Below, one piece after another: positions 23,059 to 34,831 of a stretch of DNA of 64,000 bases (positions within the stretch are counted from its first letter, which is position 1; the number at the start of each line of letters is the position of its first letter). The notes below the pieces were generated by a model that had not been told where the DNA came from, did no database searches, and saw only the letters and a list, made by a program, of their open reading frames with translations. Where the stretch lies: positions 1-64,000 of the forward strand of contig JAAEAF010003082.1 in assembly GCA_011037195.1 (NCBI GenBank), written 5' to 3'. This DNA comes from Triatoma infestans (Eukaryota; Arthropoda; Insecta; Hemiptera; Reduviidae). The position numbers and the translations under genes are program-made.

Positions 23059-23510
23059 TATAATAAATTGAAAAAGTACTTTAGAGGAAAACATAACACC
23101 ACCGCTTCCTCAAAAGTTCCCTGAAATGAATTTTCCCAGAGAAATGTTTCAAATAAAATATGAAGCTCATTGTATTTCTTGTTAATAAAACAAAAGTTTA
23201 ATAATAATCGTTGGAGCTGTTTTCGCCAAAAGCGCCAAAAAATGAAAAACGCATTCAGTAATGTGGTACTTCCGGTTAAGGAATTTTGACAGGTAAGTAG
23301 TTCCTGTCGGATCCCATGGTGATATCCACATGAATGTCAATTTTGAACTTTCTGTTTTTGAGCTACGCTGTTCAATCGAACACACACAAACAGACCATTT
23401 TCCAAAAAACACTTTTTTGGGGGGCTCAGCGGACTTCAACACATGAATTTGCGGTGAAAACTCAATATCGAAAATTTCACACAATTTGACTTCCTAATAG
23501 CAGAGAGTAA

Positions 23511-24399
23511 AAACAGCAAAAAGTAGCAACAGTAAGAAAAAAAAAAAAAAAAAACTTGTTAAACGTTATGAAAACTATAATCAATAAAATTTTATTGTCT
23601 TAGAAACTATTTCCAGTATGTGCGTTTCATAAAATTTATCTCCGCATCAAGAAAATAAAAGTATGTCAGTGATTTTAAATGAAACCTTTCTTGATAAATA
23701 CCGGAGCAGAACAAATAGGTTAAGCAATATCTTTCTATCAAACAACTTTTGATTTAATATGGGGGTCTGTTATTTTCGAATTAATATTTTCTCCTCTATC
23801 TAAGCAATATCATATTAATATTTTGTTCCCGTAGCCACAGACTAATATATCAATAAATTGATATATTCTTGTAATTGATGAAATTCTTCGCATGTTTTTT
23901 CAAACAGTCATAAGTTTTTTATAACTTTATAAAACGAAAATAATTAATTACGAACCGAGAGATAGATAACCAGGCAATCAATTAATACAACTTGTCCAGA
24001 AGCAATTGAAGGCTAAATGCGGCAAGCTAATTGGCATGAAAACTGAAGATTCAATCCAATCTGTCTATTAATCTATATAACAACAATACACTAATTGGTT
24101 TCTGTTCTCTAAACTGCTAACTTTGTTACTGACATATTAACTTTGAAATTATTGAACAAAATAACTATGTTATGGAAATATATAAATATAAGCTTATGGA
24201 CAAAAAAATGGAACAGCCTTACTTTGCATAAATTTTTAACTTCACATAATTTTATTCTTATATTAATCAGGTTATTATAAAACAAAAACAATTAAATAAA
24301 TTATGCAAGTTAATTAAAATCAAATGGTTTGAAAGAAAATTCACCTAAATACCTGGAAAGCGTTAGAGCGTCTAAAATTATTGATGATTATTTTCTCCC
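23511..24399. other. gene-less interval, nothing recognised
   Basis: AT-rich, with an A19-type homopolymer near 23539. No protein similarity or repeat phrase was recognised. Confidence 0.4.
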
Positions 24400-25190
24400 C
24401 TCAGCGTGAATTACCGCCTCCGGCCTTGCATCGAGTACCAGCAATTCAAAGCCATAGGTTGTAGGCGGCGAATGATGTCTAAACAAATCTCCAAATAATG
24501 TCCCCCATGGAAGAACGTTTTGTGCAATTCATTGGGGTAATTGCTCCTATCTCTATGTATTTGTGACGACTCGGGCATTAGCACAAAGTTGTCAGCAATA
24601 AATAGAGAAATGGATCACAGCTTCCGTAAGAACTACTTCTAAAATCTACCTATGTGCGGTTAAAGTTCCGTTTTATATAACAATCAGTTCGGTAGGACAC
24701 GGGCATTGTTTCCATCCCATGTCATATCTGATCGACTGGAATCACAAAAGTGGAATGGCTGTGAATCACACATGGAAAAAATAGCATCTTTTCCACACAC
24801 CATTCCGGTCATCTGATTGGTGACAAAACCAGGATTTCATCTTTGAAGAGAACAGATCCATGCGAGATTGATCAACTGTCCAAATGAGATTCTGTTTTGC
24901 AAAAAACTCGTTTTTCTGCTCAATGCCTGTTCACTAGTAAAGCACCTAATGTGGAGCATCTAGAGATTAGATCACACTCTTTTTCTGGCAACTGTAGAAC
25001 TCACCCACTATTTACGGACCGATTGGTTCGAAACTTCATTAAAGGACGGTTCCGTAGTACAGTAAGAGCTTTGTAACGACGTTTCTAGCCACCATTAAAC
25101 ACGGTCGACCACTACCTTCTCTTCGATTGAGACTTCTAGTGACCATTAATCGCCTGGATCAGCAACATGATCCTTTCAACCTTCCTAACA
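24400..25190 (-). pseudogene. Tc1-like transposase relic
   Basis: Minus strand, heavily decayed. From 25150 downward in mixed frames: RREGSGRP (the GRPR AT-hook-like motif of the Tc1 DNA-binding domain), VSSSTVARK-like text (VSSTVRRRL in the family), then a stretch ending LIWTVDQSRMDLFSSK (W-x-x-VLFSDES in the family; the catalytic Asp is not kept in a clean frame), VCGKDAIF (VWRR block), FIADNFVLM-like text near 24600 (the second catalytic block normally reads NFVLMHDNA), and near 24440 IIRRLQPMALNCWY, like the IRRLI-x-SM C-terminus. No TIRs were found. The order of motifs is right for Tc1 and the call rests on that. Confidence 0.55.
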
Positions 25191-26150
25191 ACTACTACAA
25201 ATGTAAGGCGACTTTGCTGTATGAATACTTGATCCTTAAAGAAGCTTTCAAGAGTGCAAACAATAAGCAAAAGAAGTATTATATTAATCGTGAACTTTGC
25301 AAGAAAAACATTGTTTTTCACGACGGAGTGAATTGTTTGCTTGAAAGACCAACACTCGGATTGTGCTCACGTTGTACAAGTTCGCAGATTCCCTTAGCGT
25401 TTCCCTTGATATGCATTTAGTCGATCTTCCTCAGTGCATGTGAAACAGTAAGATGTTGCTATTATTCACCAAATTATAACGTTCCAATTTATTGATGGGT
25501 TAATACTGCAAGCAAGCCCCTTAAAGTGCGACGAAATCAACAAGAATTTCCTGGTTACTGTCTGTAGAATACAAATTCTACCAAATCCTGGCAACAATGT
25601 TTGGAAACTTTGATGGAGACGATCGAGAAGAAGATGTTCTTAAGACAAAAGGGAAGACATTAAAAAGAAAAAATGAACATGACTTAGAGCTTATCATTAG
25701 AATTTACCTAACAGCATAAGGTCTGATGTTAAAGGCACACTATGTGTATATCTGCCCTAATTGAATCAATAAGTAATTTAAAGTATCCAAACTTGTCGTA
25801 GGTGTAATGTTTTCATTACATGGTCCCCAAAGTATGATAGAACCATTAAAATTGTGGTAAGGTTTACTTAGTGTAACCAAGATTTTCTCACGTGCATTGG
25901 GATCTCCCTCAGTTTCCCTACACAACTTCATGATGAAAACTTAATTTTCCACCAGCTTGCCATTAGTTTAATAGAATTATAAGTTTCCCCATTTAGACAC
26001 AAAAGTTGTTGCCAGCCATAAATTTTAAGTTTGTTAATTCGTTTATTTATTTACTTCATAATTTTTGTCTAGCTATTAATGCCGGTTTTTATTCTCCATA
26101 TTTGAGCTTTGTACTTTAGACATTTATTACAATACTTAAGCTAAATTAAT
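25191..26150. other. gene-less interval, nothing recognised
   Basis: The plus ORF 25127-25420 (97 aa) overlaps the end of the Tc1 relic on the other strand and shows no motif I recognise. No other signal. Confidence 0.4.
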
Positions 26151-26154
26151 TATG

Positions 26155-26990
26155 AGAAACCAGCCGGCTTCAGTTTATCCTGTCCTTGGTAATGTTCCAC
26201 AAGAAAGTATTCTAGCTCCTTTTCTTTAAACCATCTACACGGCTGACTTACCAACACATCTTTCTAAATACATATGCACCTTCGCCGATGACACTGGAAT
26301 CTTATGGTCTGTTTCTGACCTTATCCTCACTACTCGTAATTTGCAAGCCTATCCTCATACAATGGCTTACTAAATGGAGAATGAAAATAGACCCTACTCA
26401 ATTTAAATATATTATTTTCATCTTAAACATAAAATCCTTCCTCCGATCTAGACCTTTTCTCGATCGTCTCCATGATAGGGTCTAAACTGTGTTGTACATG
26501 TAGTACAAGACTCCTATATCATCTGCAGAACATATGAAAATACCTTGGATTATACCTAGACAAAACTAACAAAGAATTCACTAGTTGACTGAAAAGAAAA
26601 GACCTCAACATATGATGATATCAACTACTCGCGAAACTACTTGGCAAGCGTTTGGAAATAATAGAAGAAAGTAAGAATATATACCTCTCTCCTTATGCCA
26701 ATTACGGACTTACGGACCAGAACTCTACGGTGCGGTGGTATCAAAAAATCCAACCTAAACTGCAATCAAAAATCCGTCATTTAATCGCTAACGCTTCCTT
26801 CTATGTTTCAAATATTACATTTCAGATCGCAAAGTCCCAATCGTAGTCAACCTCACTTAATCCCGTTACTTCAACTTTCATGAAAACCTCAGATTGCATC
26901 CGAATCCTCGTAACCCTTTTCACGAGATCATTCTGGCCTCGCCGATATGCTCGAAATCACTTGATGAATTGGTCACCTAGAAGCAGCCAA
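26155..26990 (+). pseudogene. Jockey-like LINE reverse transcriptase relic
   Basis: Plus strand. QPASVYPVLGNVPQESILAPF (G-VPQGS-x-L-x-P block), then TIYTADLPTH, CTFADDTGIL (catalytic FADD box at 26279-26308) and TKWRMKIDPTQ (KWRIKINP block), followed after a frame change by YLGL-x-LD-like text (26538-26570) and, in 26652-26846, ANYGLT and IRHLIANASFYVSNIT (the LR-x-I-x-NAPWYVSN block). This is the standard Jockey order. Stops and shifts occur at 26229, about 26370, 26485, and 26590. The N-terminal palm, endonuclease and RNase regions are missing. Confidence 0.8.
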
Positions 26991-27765
26991 CATTGACGCT
27001 AATTTATACCTCGTCTGTATCATATTTACAGACGTAAAAGTTGACTCTGCATTTACTCTTCTGTTTTCTAACTGATCAAATCCTCATTGTGGTTAAATAA
27101 AGTGATATCTTCTTATGAACAAGAAAAATAATGTTGTCTTCCAGGTGATATTTGATAAGCAGCTGTGCATAGAATGGCTGAAAATATCATATTTGGTACA
27201 GGCAGACATGGTTTCGACTAGCAATTTATGATCTAGTACAGCTTCGTACATAAAACTGGGAATACATTATATTAAATGCTAGGTTCTTGCCTGAAGGCAC
27301 ATTATGGCGTCCGCTCGAGTAGGTCCTTCAATATTATTTTGTGAACATATTTTAGAATCTGGGCATGGATGCCTGGATAAAGTTTCATTCAATAGAATTT
27401 GTAGCCAAGTAAGCCCCTCACAGTGACCCAAAACTTGCACATAGGGTTCTTTTTACCAGCCTAACCTGCAAAGCCTCTATGGAACAAATGCTTGATAATC
27501 TAATTATTATTACTTTCTACTTCAATTCTCTGCAGCAGAAGATAGACGAGCTGAATGAGGTGGACACTGGACACCCAATTCCGTGAAACCAAGAAGGAAA
27601 TCTAATTATTTCTTCTTCAACGTCTTCCAGTTCATAGTTTTTCCATTTTGAGAACTTCCTCCTTATTGTTGCTTTCAAAGATAACTCAACACTGGAGCCT
27701 ATGCAGCGACAGTCATTTTTGAGAGGTTACTATGCAAAACAGTACGCAGAGCACTGTATTGTCCG
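26991..27765. other. gene-less interval, nothing recognised
   Basis: Slightly less AT-rich than its surroundings, but no protein or transposon phrase recognised in six-frame reading. Confidence 0.4.
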
Positions 27766-27780
27766 TTTAGATAGGGTAAA

Positions 27781-27987
27781 AGTAAGTAAAGTAAAGTAAT
27801 GCCTATTTTTCCAGCCGGGCTTAACGTCCAACTACGAATTAGGTGACGTGGACGGAGGCGGAAGCACCTACTTTACTATTAACATTTTTTAAACAAATAT
27901 AAAATTTAGCAGTTATACGCTGGACTCGAACTGGGGTCCTCCCACTTACAAGTCCATTCTGATAACCACTACACCAACACCCGCCCA
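27781..27987 (-). mobile_element. tRNA-derived SINE (family A) with 15-bp target duplication
   Basis: About 207 bp, flanked by TTTAGATAGGGTAAA at 27766-27780 and 27988-28002. On the minus strand the head reads TTGGTGTAGTGGTTATC (RNA polymerase III box A) and CAGTTCGAGTCC (box B), the layout of a tRNA-derived promoter. The body carries GTCCACGTCACCTAATT and GTTAAGCCCGGCTGG, and the tail is a short simple repeat of ACTTT units. Other copies: 29169-29372 and 48772-49328. Confidence 0.88.
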
Positions 27988-28002
27988 TTTAGATAGGGTA
28001 AA

Positions 28003-29168
28003 TTTTACGTTAAAAGTAATGCAAAATCTGTGCCGCTTAAGAAAAGTCGCGTGACAGTTTTATTCCAGACTTTAAACCCCTTTGACATTAATTCCCCTTG
28101 ATTTATTCCTCATATTACTGATCAATTTTTTTCACGATTAGCTAAAAGTAAAGAAAAAAAAAACTATAGCTATATTCCAGAATTTAACTTTTCCATAAAC
28201 AAAACAATCTTTTGAAACTTTAATGGAAAATACTTATTTAAAAAAAAAACTTTATAAAGCCTGTATAAAAATTTTCAGAATAAGTTTGAAAAGCAATAAA
28301 TTCTTCCGTTATCCTTCTAAACCAACCAAAAACTTTATTCACCAACGAACGAGCACGCACATTAAATCCATTCACAAAGTTCGTTTTAATTCGCCTGGAA
28401 GATTTTGTAAAACTAGTAAAGAAGTTTCTGTATTTACTAATCTTTTAATAATAATAATAGAACCAGGTTTTAAACATTTTCACTATATTTAAAACTAATT
28501 AACACATTTTAGCTTAGTTTAAAAAAATATATATATATCTTTTTTAACCAATTCATGAAATAAGATTATACTAAAATCTTCAAAAATCAATAGAATTATC
28601 TAGGAGAATTCCAACTGAAAATAGCACATTAAAAATCAGATTCTCTACGCTACAATCCTCTCATTAGAATCGTATAATCAATTACAAATAAATATAATCA
28701 ATTTAATGCGTCAATTAAATAGAACCATAATATTTCTTTCTTTTCAGCATATTATTTACTTTAATTGAAATAATAAAAAGTAAAAATTAAAATAATAACT
28801 ATTTATTCAGGCTAATTATCGATCATATATCGTGGTTTAAGGGGAATAGTGAACATCCATCTGTTCCAGTGAATCAATAACTGTTAAGAAGATGTTCTAG
28901 TAACAAATACACTTCACAATTTTACCTTAAAAGCAAATACCAGAAGCGATTACGGCATTAAACCTTAGCTTAGCTATCGAGACCTTTAAACACTAAGACA
29001 CAACGATGAAAAAAATATCGTGTGAAACTCTTACACAACTTTTTCTCATCGCAATGAGACAAATTTTTATTTTTTTGAAATTATCATGTTTACAATCGTT
29101 TAGTTCGGCTTGCCAGGGTGATAGGAAATACGATGTATATCTTTGGGTATAATCTGTCTTAAAACCTA
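28003..29168. other. gene-less interval; AT-rich repeat start near 29010
   Basis: AT-rich. Near 29010-29060 there is an isolated left-end phrase of the AT-rich repeat (GTGTGAAACTCTTACACAAC, then TTTTTCTCAT). Otherwise nothing recognised; the ORF 28223-28492 is Lys/Ile-rich with no motif. Confidence 0.4.
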
Positions 29169-29372
29169 TTTTTTTTTTTCCTATTTTTTCAGGCGGGCTT
29201 AATGTCCAACCAACAAATTAGATGTCATAGACAGTTGTCGGAAACACCTACTTTACCATTATTATATTTTTAAAAATATATAAAATTTAACAGTTTATAC
29301 GAGCGGGACTTGAACTGGGGACCTCCCATTTACAAGTCCATGCTCATAACCACTATACCAATATCTTATATA
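29169..29372 (-). mobile_element. tRNA-derived SINE (family A)
   Basis: Same layout as 27781-27987: GCGGGCTTAATGTCC body, GACTTGAACTGGGGACC (box B on the minus strand), and AACCACTATACCAA (box A on the minus strand). A T-rich stretch replaces the ACTTT tail. The target duplication is not clear. The element keeps AACAGTTTATACGAG uninterrupted where the 48.8-kb copy has a MITE. Confidence 0.82.
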
Positions 29373-29654
29373 ACTTTTAGCATACCTTATCAGACAAAAC
29401 TGGAAGAAAACTGCTCACTTACCTGCAAAAAATAAAAATAAAAAATTGAAATGGTTACATGCAAATAACAACAAGATAACATAATATTAATTTATAACGG
29501 TTTCAACGGTTTTGAGCAATGTTGTGTGATACATGGGAAATAAAAGGGGAATTAAAAGAAAAAAATTATCGTACTATTGTTTGAAATATTCTGTAATTAA
29601 TACATTTTTTTAGCATTTTATAATTAGTTATTACACAAATATAAAAAACATAGT

Positions 29655-30432
29655 TCGTCGAAATTCGTCGAAAACTCAAAAAAAACTGTTCAGTAAAAGC
29701 GCACTTCCGGTCTACTAATTTTCTTGAAGCTCGGAATTTTGGTCATATATTAATTTCTAGTAATTTTTATTTGGATGGTAGAATTGTATAATCAACTATG
29801 ATAGCACTTTAGAGAAAACATAACCCCACCCCTCCACCAAAAGTTCCCTTAAGTGACTTTATCAGGAGAAAAGTTTCAAATAAAAGTTGTAGCTCTTTAT
29901 ATTTGTAGTTCACATGCCTAGTTTAAAGAAATTCGTTAGAGCCGTTATCAAGAAAATACCAGAAAACTGAAAAATATATTTCAGTAAAAACGCACTTCCG
30001 GTTATCCGATATTATTCAAACTCGTAATTATAACAACACATCTAATTCTAATTATTATTATTTAGATGATAAATTGTATAGTAAACAAAAATTGCACTTT
30101 ACAAGAAAACCTAACCCCACCCCTCCCCAAAAAGTGCCCATAAATGAATTTTAAATAATAAAAAGTGCCCAGAAAAATATTTTAAATAAAAGTTGTAGCT
30201 CTTTGTATGTGTAGTTGATATTTCAAGTTTAAAGATAATCGTCGGAGCCATTTTTGAGAAAATCGCAAGAAAGTGGAAAAAAAAAAATCAGTAAAGTGGT
30301 GGTTCCATTTGAGGAATTTTGGCAGATAACCCACTGTCGGATCTCTCGATGATACCTAAACAGAATGCCAAGTTTGAACTTTCTACGATTTTTCGTTTTC
30401 GAGCTATGCTGTTCACACACTCACAAACACAC

Positions 30433-30472
<40 letters not shown>

Positions 30473-30597
30473 CGACTATTTGCAAAAAAACACTTTTTAA
30501 CTAAGGGGACCTCAAAACGGATATTTCCGGTGAAACTCGATATCGAATATTTGCCACGATTACAATACTTTCTCTTACTAGAGTAAGAAACAAAAAA
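29655..30597 (+). repeat. AT-rich ACTTCCGG repeat, first unit of a tandem run
   Basis: Starts within the first subunit (TTCGTCGAAAACTC), CACTTCCGG at 29704 and 29994, CCCATTTGAGG in place of the third motif near 30305, GAGCTATGCTGTTC, a CA run of about 60 bp at 30415-30470, and the right end CTCTTACTAGAGTAAGA at 30571. It joins the next unit directly. Confidence 0.75.
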
Positions 30598-31261
30598 AAA
30601 ATCTGGTATGAAAAACATCATACAACTTCTCTTACTCCAGTTCTCAATTTATAATTGACAAATTGTATAGTTTGTGTACCAAATTTAATGAAATACGACG
30701 AAAACTGTCCAGTAAAAGCGCACTTCCGGTTTACTAAATTTTCTGAAACTAGGAATTTGGCCATCTATTTATTTCTAATTAATTGTTTGGATGATAAATT
30801 GTATAATCAACTATGATAGCACTTTAGAGAAAAACATAACCCCACATTCGTCCAAAAGAGCCTTAAATGAATTTTCGCTGAGAAATGTTTTAATAAAAGT
30901 TGTAGATCTTGGTATGTTTAGTTTATATACGAAGTTTCAAGGAAATCGTCGGAGACATTTTTGAGAAAAACGCAAAAAAGTAAAAAAAAAACAAGTAGTA
31001 AAGTGGTACTTCCGGTTGAGGAATTTTGACAGATAACGTACAGTCAAATGCGATAGTAATACCTGAACGGAATATAAAGTTTCAACTTTCTACGGTTTTT
31101 CGTTTTTGAGCTATGCTGTTCACATACACTCACACAGGTATTTGCTAAAAACCACTCTTTTGGACTCAGCGGACATCAAAACGGATATTTCCGGTGAAAA
31201 CTTGATATCCAAAATTTGACACAATTACAATACTTCCTCTTACTAGGAGTGAGAGAAAGTA
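30598..31261 (+). repeat. AT-rich ACTTCCGG repeat, second tandem unit
   Basis: ATCTGGTATGAAAAACATC at 30600 (left end), ACTTCTCTTACTCC, CACTTCCGG at 30722, then one subunit fewer than usual, ACTTCCGG at 31008, a short CA run and the right end ACTAGGAGTGAGAGAAAGT at 31260. A third unit begins 31 bp later (ATCTGGTGTGACACAAATC, 31291) but decays after about 50 bp. Confidence 0.75.
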
Positions 31262-32056
31262 AAAAAGTAGGCCCATTATTAGTTACAAAAATCTGGTGTG
31301 ACACAAATCACACGACTTTCTCTTACTAAAGTTAATATTATTATAAAATAAGAAATTTACTCAACTTTTATTGCCATTTGACAATCAATATACATATAGT
31401 AGTGGGGGGTATAGGTTGGTTCTCAGCCAATAGCCGGTAATGAGATTACTGTGTAGTCTAGCAGAAAATGCCTTTGTCTAGACTGGAAATCTATCGTTAA
31501 AGTTTCTCTACAAAGCCCCTAAAATAAATATTTCAACCCAAAAAAGTAAAATAAATTATTGTTGTGCGTAGTTAATTTGTGAGAAAAATCGTTGGAACTA
31601 TTTTCGAGGAAATCACAAAGAACAACAACAACAACAACAACAAAAAGTACCCATTCAGTAATATTTCATTTCCGGTTAATGAATGTTGACTCAAATCGTA
31701 ATGTATAAGAAACGGAGCTCTCACACACATACTTACACAAACCACTGAATCATTGTTTGTTTTATTTTCCTCCTAAAAATTCAAATATGGAACTAAATTG
31801 TATTTCAAAAATATTCAAATAAGTATTAGATAACACGTAATATATTTTATGGAGCATGATGTATTAATAATAAACTTCCTGGTATACTCTCACCAGGAAA
31901 CACAAAAACAGGATAACCCACTGACCATTAGGTAAAAACATTTTTCTCACTTCATTTTTCTCAAAAAATAAAGAAGAAGAAGACGTAGTCTTTATTTATC
32001 TTGGCAAACACCAAAATTAATAAATAATTGCGAAGAACTGGAAATTTAAGTAAAAC
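31262..32056. other. gene-less interval with AT-rich repeat relics
   Basis: Start of a third repeat unit at 31291-31345, a relic at 31560-31750 (AAAATCGTTGG, CATTTCCGGTTAATG, a short CA run), and an AAC microsatellite at 31621-31642. No gene recognised. Confidence 0.45.
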
Positions 32057-32065
32057 TGAATACCA

Positions 32066-32875
32066 GGAAAGGGAATAGCTATGTGAGGGATTAGCATACT
32101 GGACTCCCATGAGGAGGTCCCGGGTTCAAGTCCAGCTGTGCTACCTTTAAGCGGCCTCTACACGGTCAATAATATTGACAATACTTTAGAGTATTGACAA
32201 TAATATTGACCATGTAAGGTGAAAAAATTGTATTGACGATCGGTATTGACAAGAGTATTGATGAAATTCAGATTTTCTGTGTATCAATACTGAGAATGGA
32301 GGGGATATATTGACCGTGTAGGGGCGGCGCCAATATTTCCATCAATACTCAGTTCAATAGTTTTATACAACGTTGAAACTAACCTGTACAAAACAAAAGC
32401 GATACTATTATAATAGGTTAAAGGACTTTATGAGTAGTGCCAAATGCCAAAATAATGGCTACGCAAGCTTTTGTACGATTATTCATTTTTTAAGGTAAAA
32501 AAAGCCAACAAAATAACGAGTACAAACACGTAAATTCACTCTCCTAGTGGCAGAAGTAGTAACTAATGAGCACAGTTATTGACAAAAGTATTGACAATAA
32601 TATTGATCGTGTAAGGTAATGAAATATTGAAACTGGTTAGCACGAGTATTGATGGTTACATTGTCAATACTGATATTGACAATATTATTGACCGTGTAGA
32701 GGCCGCTTTAGCTTTTCTCTTCCTAGGAGCCTCTACAGCTCACTGTCCGATGATGGACAGTGTTGTCTTTAACGAGAAAACACTGTCCGGAGGCCGATAG
32801 TGCACTGAGAAGGCTCCGGGCGCCAACGACCATAGATGTTAACGCGCCTTAAATTAAAAAAAAAAAGAAAGAAAT
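32066..32875 (+). mobile_element. tRNA-derived SINE (family B) split by a MITE
   Basis: Flanked by TGAATACCA at 32057-32065 and 32876-32884. The head has AGGGATTAGCATACTGGAC (box A region) and CGGGTTCAAGTCC (box B), followed by GCTGTGCTACC; after a 558-bp MITE the body resumes (CTTCCTAGGAGCC, GATGGACAGTGTTGTC, GTGCACTGAGAAGGCTC, GATGTTAACGCGCC) and ends in an A-rich tail. The uninterrupted minus copy at 53126-53366 confirms the order. SINE proper is about 250 bp. Confidence 0.85.
32150..32707. mobile_element. MITE, PIF/Harbinger-like, TTA target duplication
   Basis: A 558-bp non-coding element with inverted ends AGCGGCCTCTACACGG and its complement, flanked by TTA at 32147-32149 and 32708-32710. 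The empty site is seen in the SINE B copy at 53.1-53.4 kb, which has a single TTA at this point. Inside are many copies of TATTGACAATA in alternating orientation. The 3-bp TTA duplication and the GC-rich tip suggest PIF/Harbinger; no transposase is present. Confidence 0.85.
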
Positions 32876-32884
32876 TGAATACCA

Positions 32885-34522
32885 CAATTGATTTTAACAT
32901 GAATCACCGATTATAATAAATAAAATAAATATAAAGAGCTTGAAAGAGGACTTGTAGTTTGCTAATTGTAATTTATAAATATATAAATTTGTAATTTTAC
33001 TTCATTGTTAAAATAAAGACAAATAAACAAAGTTTAAATAGAGACCAAATGAGAACATTGAATATAAACCTTAAGCAGGCTACCACGGAAAATGTCTCTG
33101 ATGTTACTTTATTGTTTAAAATAAAATGAGCTTTATTAAAGAAACCTAAAAGTGAACGCTATTTTAACTTAATAATTCAATTCTCCATTGAAATGCAAAT
33201 TTGCACTAGTTCAGTAACGTATGTCACCTCTTTCCAATCAAATAATTAATTATGTTATCCACTGAAAGCAAAGGGACATTAAAGATATTTATTTCATATT
33301 TCTGCCATCGCAAGATAGACTTATAGAAAATTATATAAGTCTTCATTTATCATTTCCACCACAGAGATCAGAGAGTTTAGTTAGATTTTTAAAAGTGCTT
33401 ATAATTTTGAATTGTAAAGGTCGCCGATGATTATCTTAAAAAAGATGTATTGATTGATCATCTCTAATGTAACTGTTTTATTTTAAACTGAAGCAGAGTT
33501 TGTCATAAAAAGGGAAAATAGTGGATATTTCAAGTATTTTTTTAATAAATTGATCATGTATTTCTTTGTATAAGTCTTTCTGTGTTTTTTTTTTTTTTAA
33601 TTACAAAATATGTATTTCCGGTATTATATTCGTAAATTGATGATGTCAAATTTTCAAAACTGAGATTTCACCGGAAATACATGTTTCAAATTACCATTAT
33701 TAAAAAAAATGTTCGTAGCGAATGGTGTCTGTGTATATGAACAAAATATCTCGAAAAAGGAACAATCACAGCAAGCTCACTCAAACTTGGTAGTAGGTAC
33801 CTTTTAAATACTAACATCGCATCTGATACGAAGGGGTATTTTGTTTTATGAAATTCAGAACACAAGGATACGAAGGATATAAGAAAAATCCATCAACCTG
33901 AAAATACCACTTTACTGAATCAGTTTTGTTCAAGATTTTCTTAAAAAATGTTTACCACAATTTTCAATAAACTTCATTACTATCTTTTTCCAGGGAGATT
34001 CTGGTGGAAAAGCAGCGCTAAGTTTTCCTCTAATGAATCACTTCAATACAGTGTGTATAGTTCCATTACCAAAATAACACTACAAGTATATTACACGTAT
34101 TGTTAGCATTTCAAATCTGAAAACTGTTTTAACTAGAAATGCAATTTTACTATTAAATATTTTAGTTGTTTTTTTTTTTTTGGAATTTTATCTAAAACAG
34201 CAAACAACATTTTTTATAAACTTGGAATATTATTTTCATAGATATGTATCTATGATTTTTCTATAGAGATGTATCTATGATTTCATAGATATGTATCTAT
34301 TATTTTCATAGATATATGATCTATCACTTTTATTTGAAACATTTTTCTATGAAAAAATTAAGTTTGAAGATTCTGAGGAATCTAAGACATTAAAATTTCA
34401 AATGTTTCGAATAGGTATAGGTTCGATTGTATGTAGGCTCTTCTGGATTTCAGTATAATCATCCTCAATTATTTAACTGCCTTGGGTAGACACGTGCATC
34501 CCCCTCTGTATTTATGTTAGGG
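32885..34522. other. gene-less interval with Penelope-like and AT-rich repeat relics
   Basis: 33075-33102 is a 28-bp piece of the palindromic element's arm (GCAGGCTACCACGGAAAATG). 33595-34380 is a decayed minus-strand AT-rich repeat (TTCACCGGAAATACATG, TTCGTAGCGAATGGTG, AACCTGAAAATACCACTTTAC) that contains a short triplication of CATAGATATGTATCTATGAT-like units at 34238-34320. No gene. Confidence 0.45.
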
Positions 34523-34824
34523 TATAATGGAGTTGATGAGGAGAGAAATTAGGTTTGATTAATTAGACGAGATATGAAGACACTGTTATAATATAGCTAT
34601 AAGCTTACACAACTGCACTGGACTTGTAATGATTTCATAGAATAAAGGGTTAGAGTAGAGTTATGACACGATGTGATGTATATGGTTGAATCTGATAGAG
34701 AGATGTCTAGATCTCTCACTGGCTATATACAGGTTCTCCCCACTCTAGCCTGCTTAAGTCAGAGAGTACCAGAGAGAGTCTGTTTTCTCTCGGTCGGGCT
34801 TGTGTTCTCTCTCTTACCGTTACA
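34523..34824 (+). mobile_element. LTR, first of two in tandem
   Basis: 302 bp starting TATAATGGAGTTGATGAGG and ending CCGTTACA (near-inverted tips). Contains CTGGCTATATACAGG (promoter-like) and the CTCTAGCCTGCTTAAGTCAG block shared with 3611-3929. Only 7 bp (TCATCAA) separate it from the second copy, so no retrotransposon body lies between them. Confidence 0.65.
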
Positions 34825-34831
34825 TCATCAA

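Larger units (their letters stand above)
21003..23510 (+). repeat. AT-rich ACTTCCGG repeat split by a mariner
   Basis: Left end ATCTGGTGTGAAACACTC at 21010, with an extra diverged subunit at 21040-21340. CACTTCCGGTC lies at 21643, and the phrase TTATTTAGATGATA is cut at 21724 by a mariner; the repeat resumes at 23059 (TAATAAATTGAAAAAGTACTTTAGAGG), then ACTTCCGG at 23267, and a decayed right end (CTTCCTAATAGCAGAGAGTAAA) at 23490-23512. Without the mariner the copy is about 1.17 kb. Confidence 0.75.

Noticed and set aside
27931..27978. A tRNA gene on the minus strand
   Set aside because: Box A and box B are present but the flanking body, tail and 15-bp duplication, and the other copies, show a SINE. 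The same holds for 29.3, 32.1, 49.3 and 53.3 kb.
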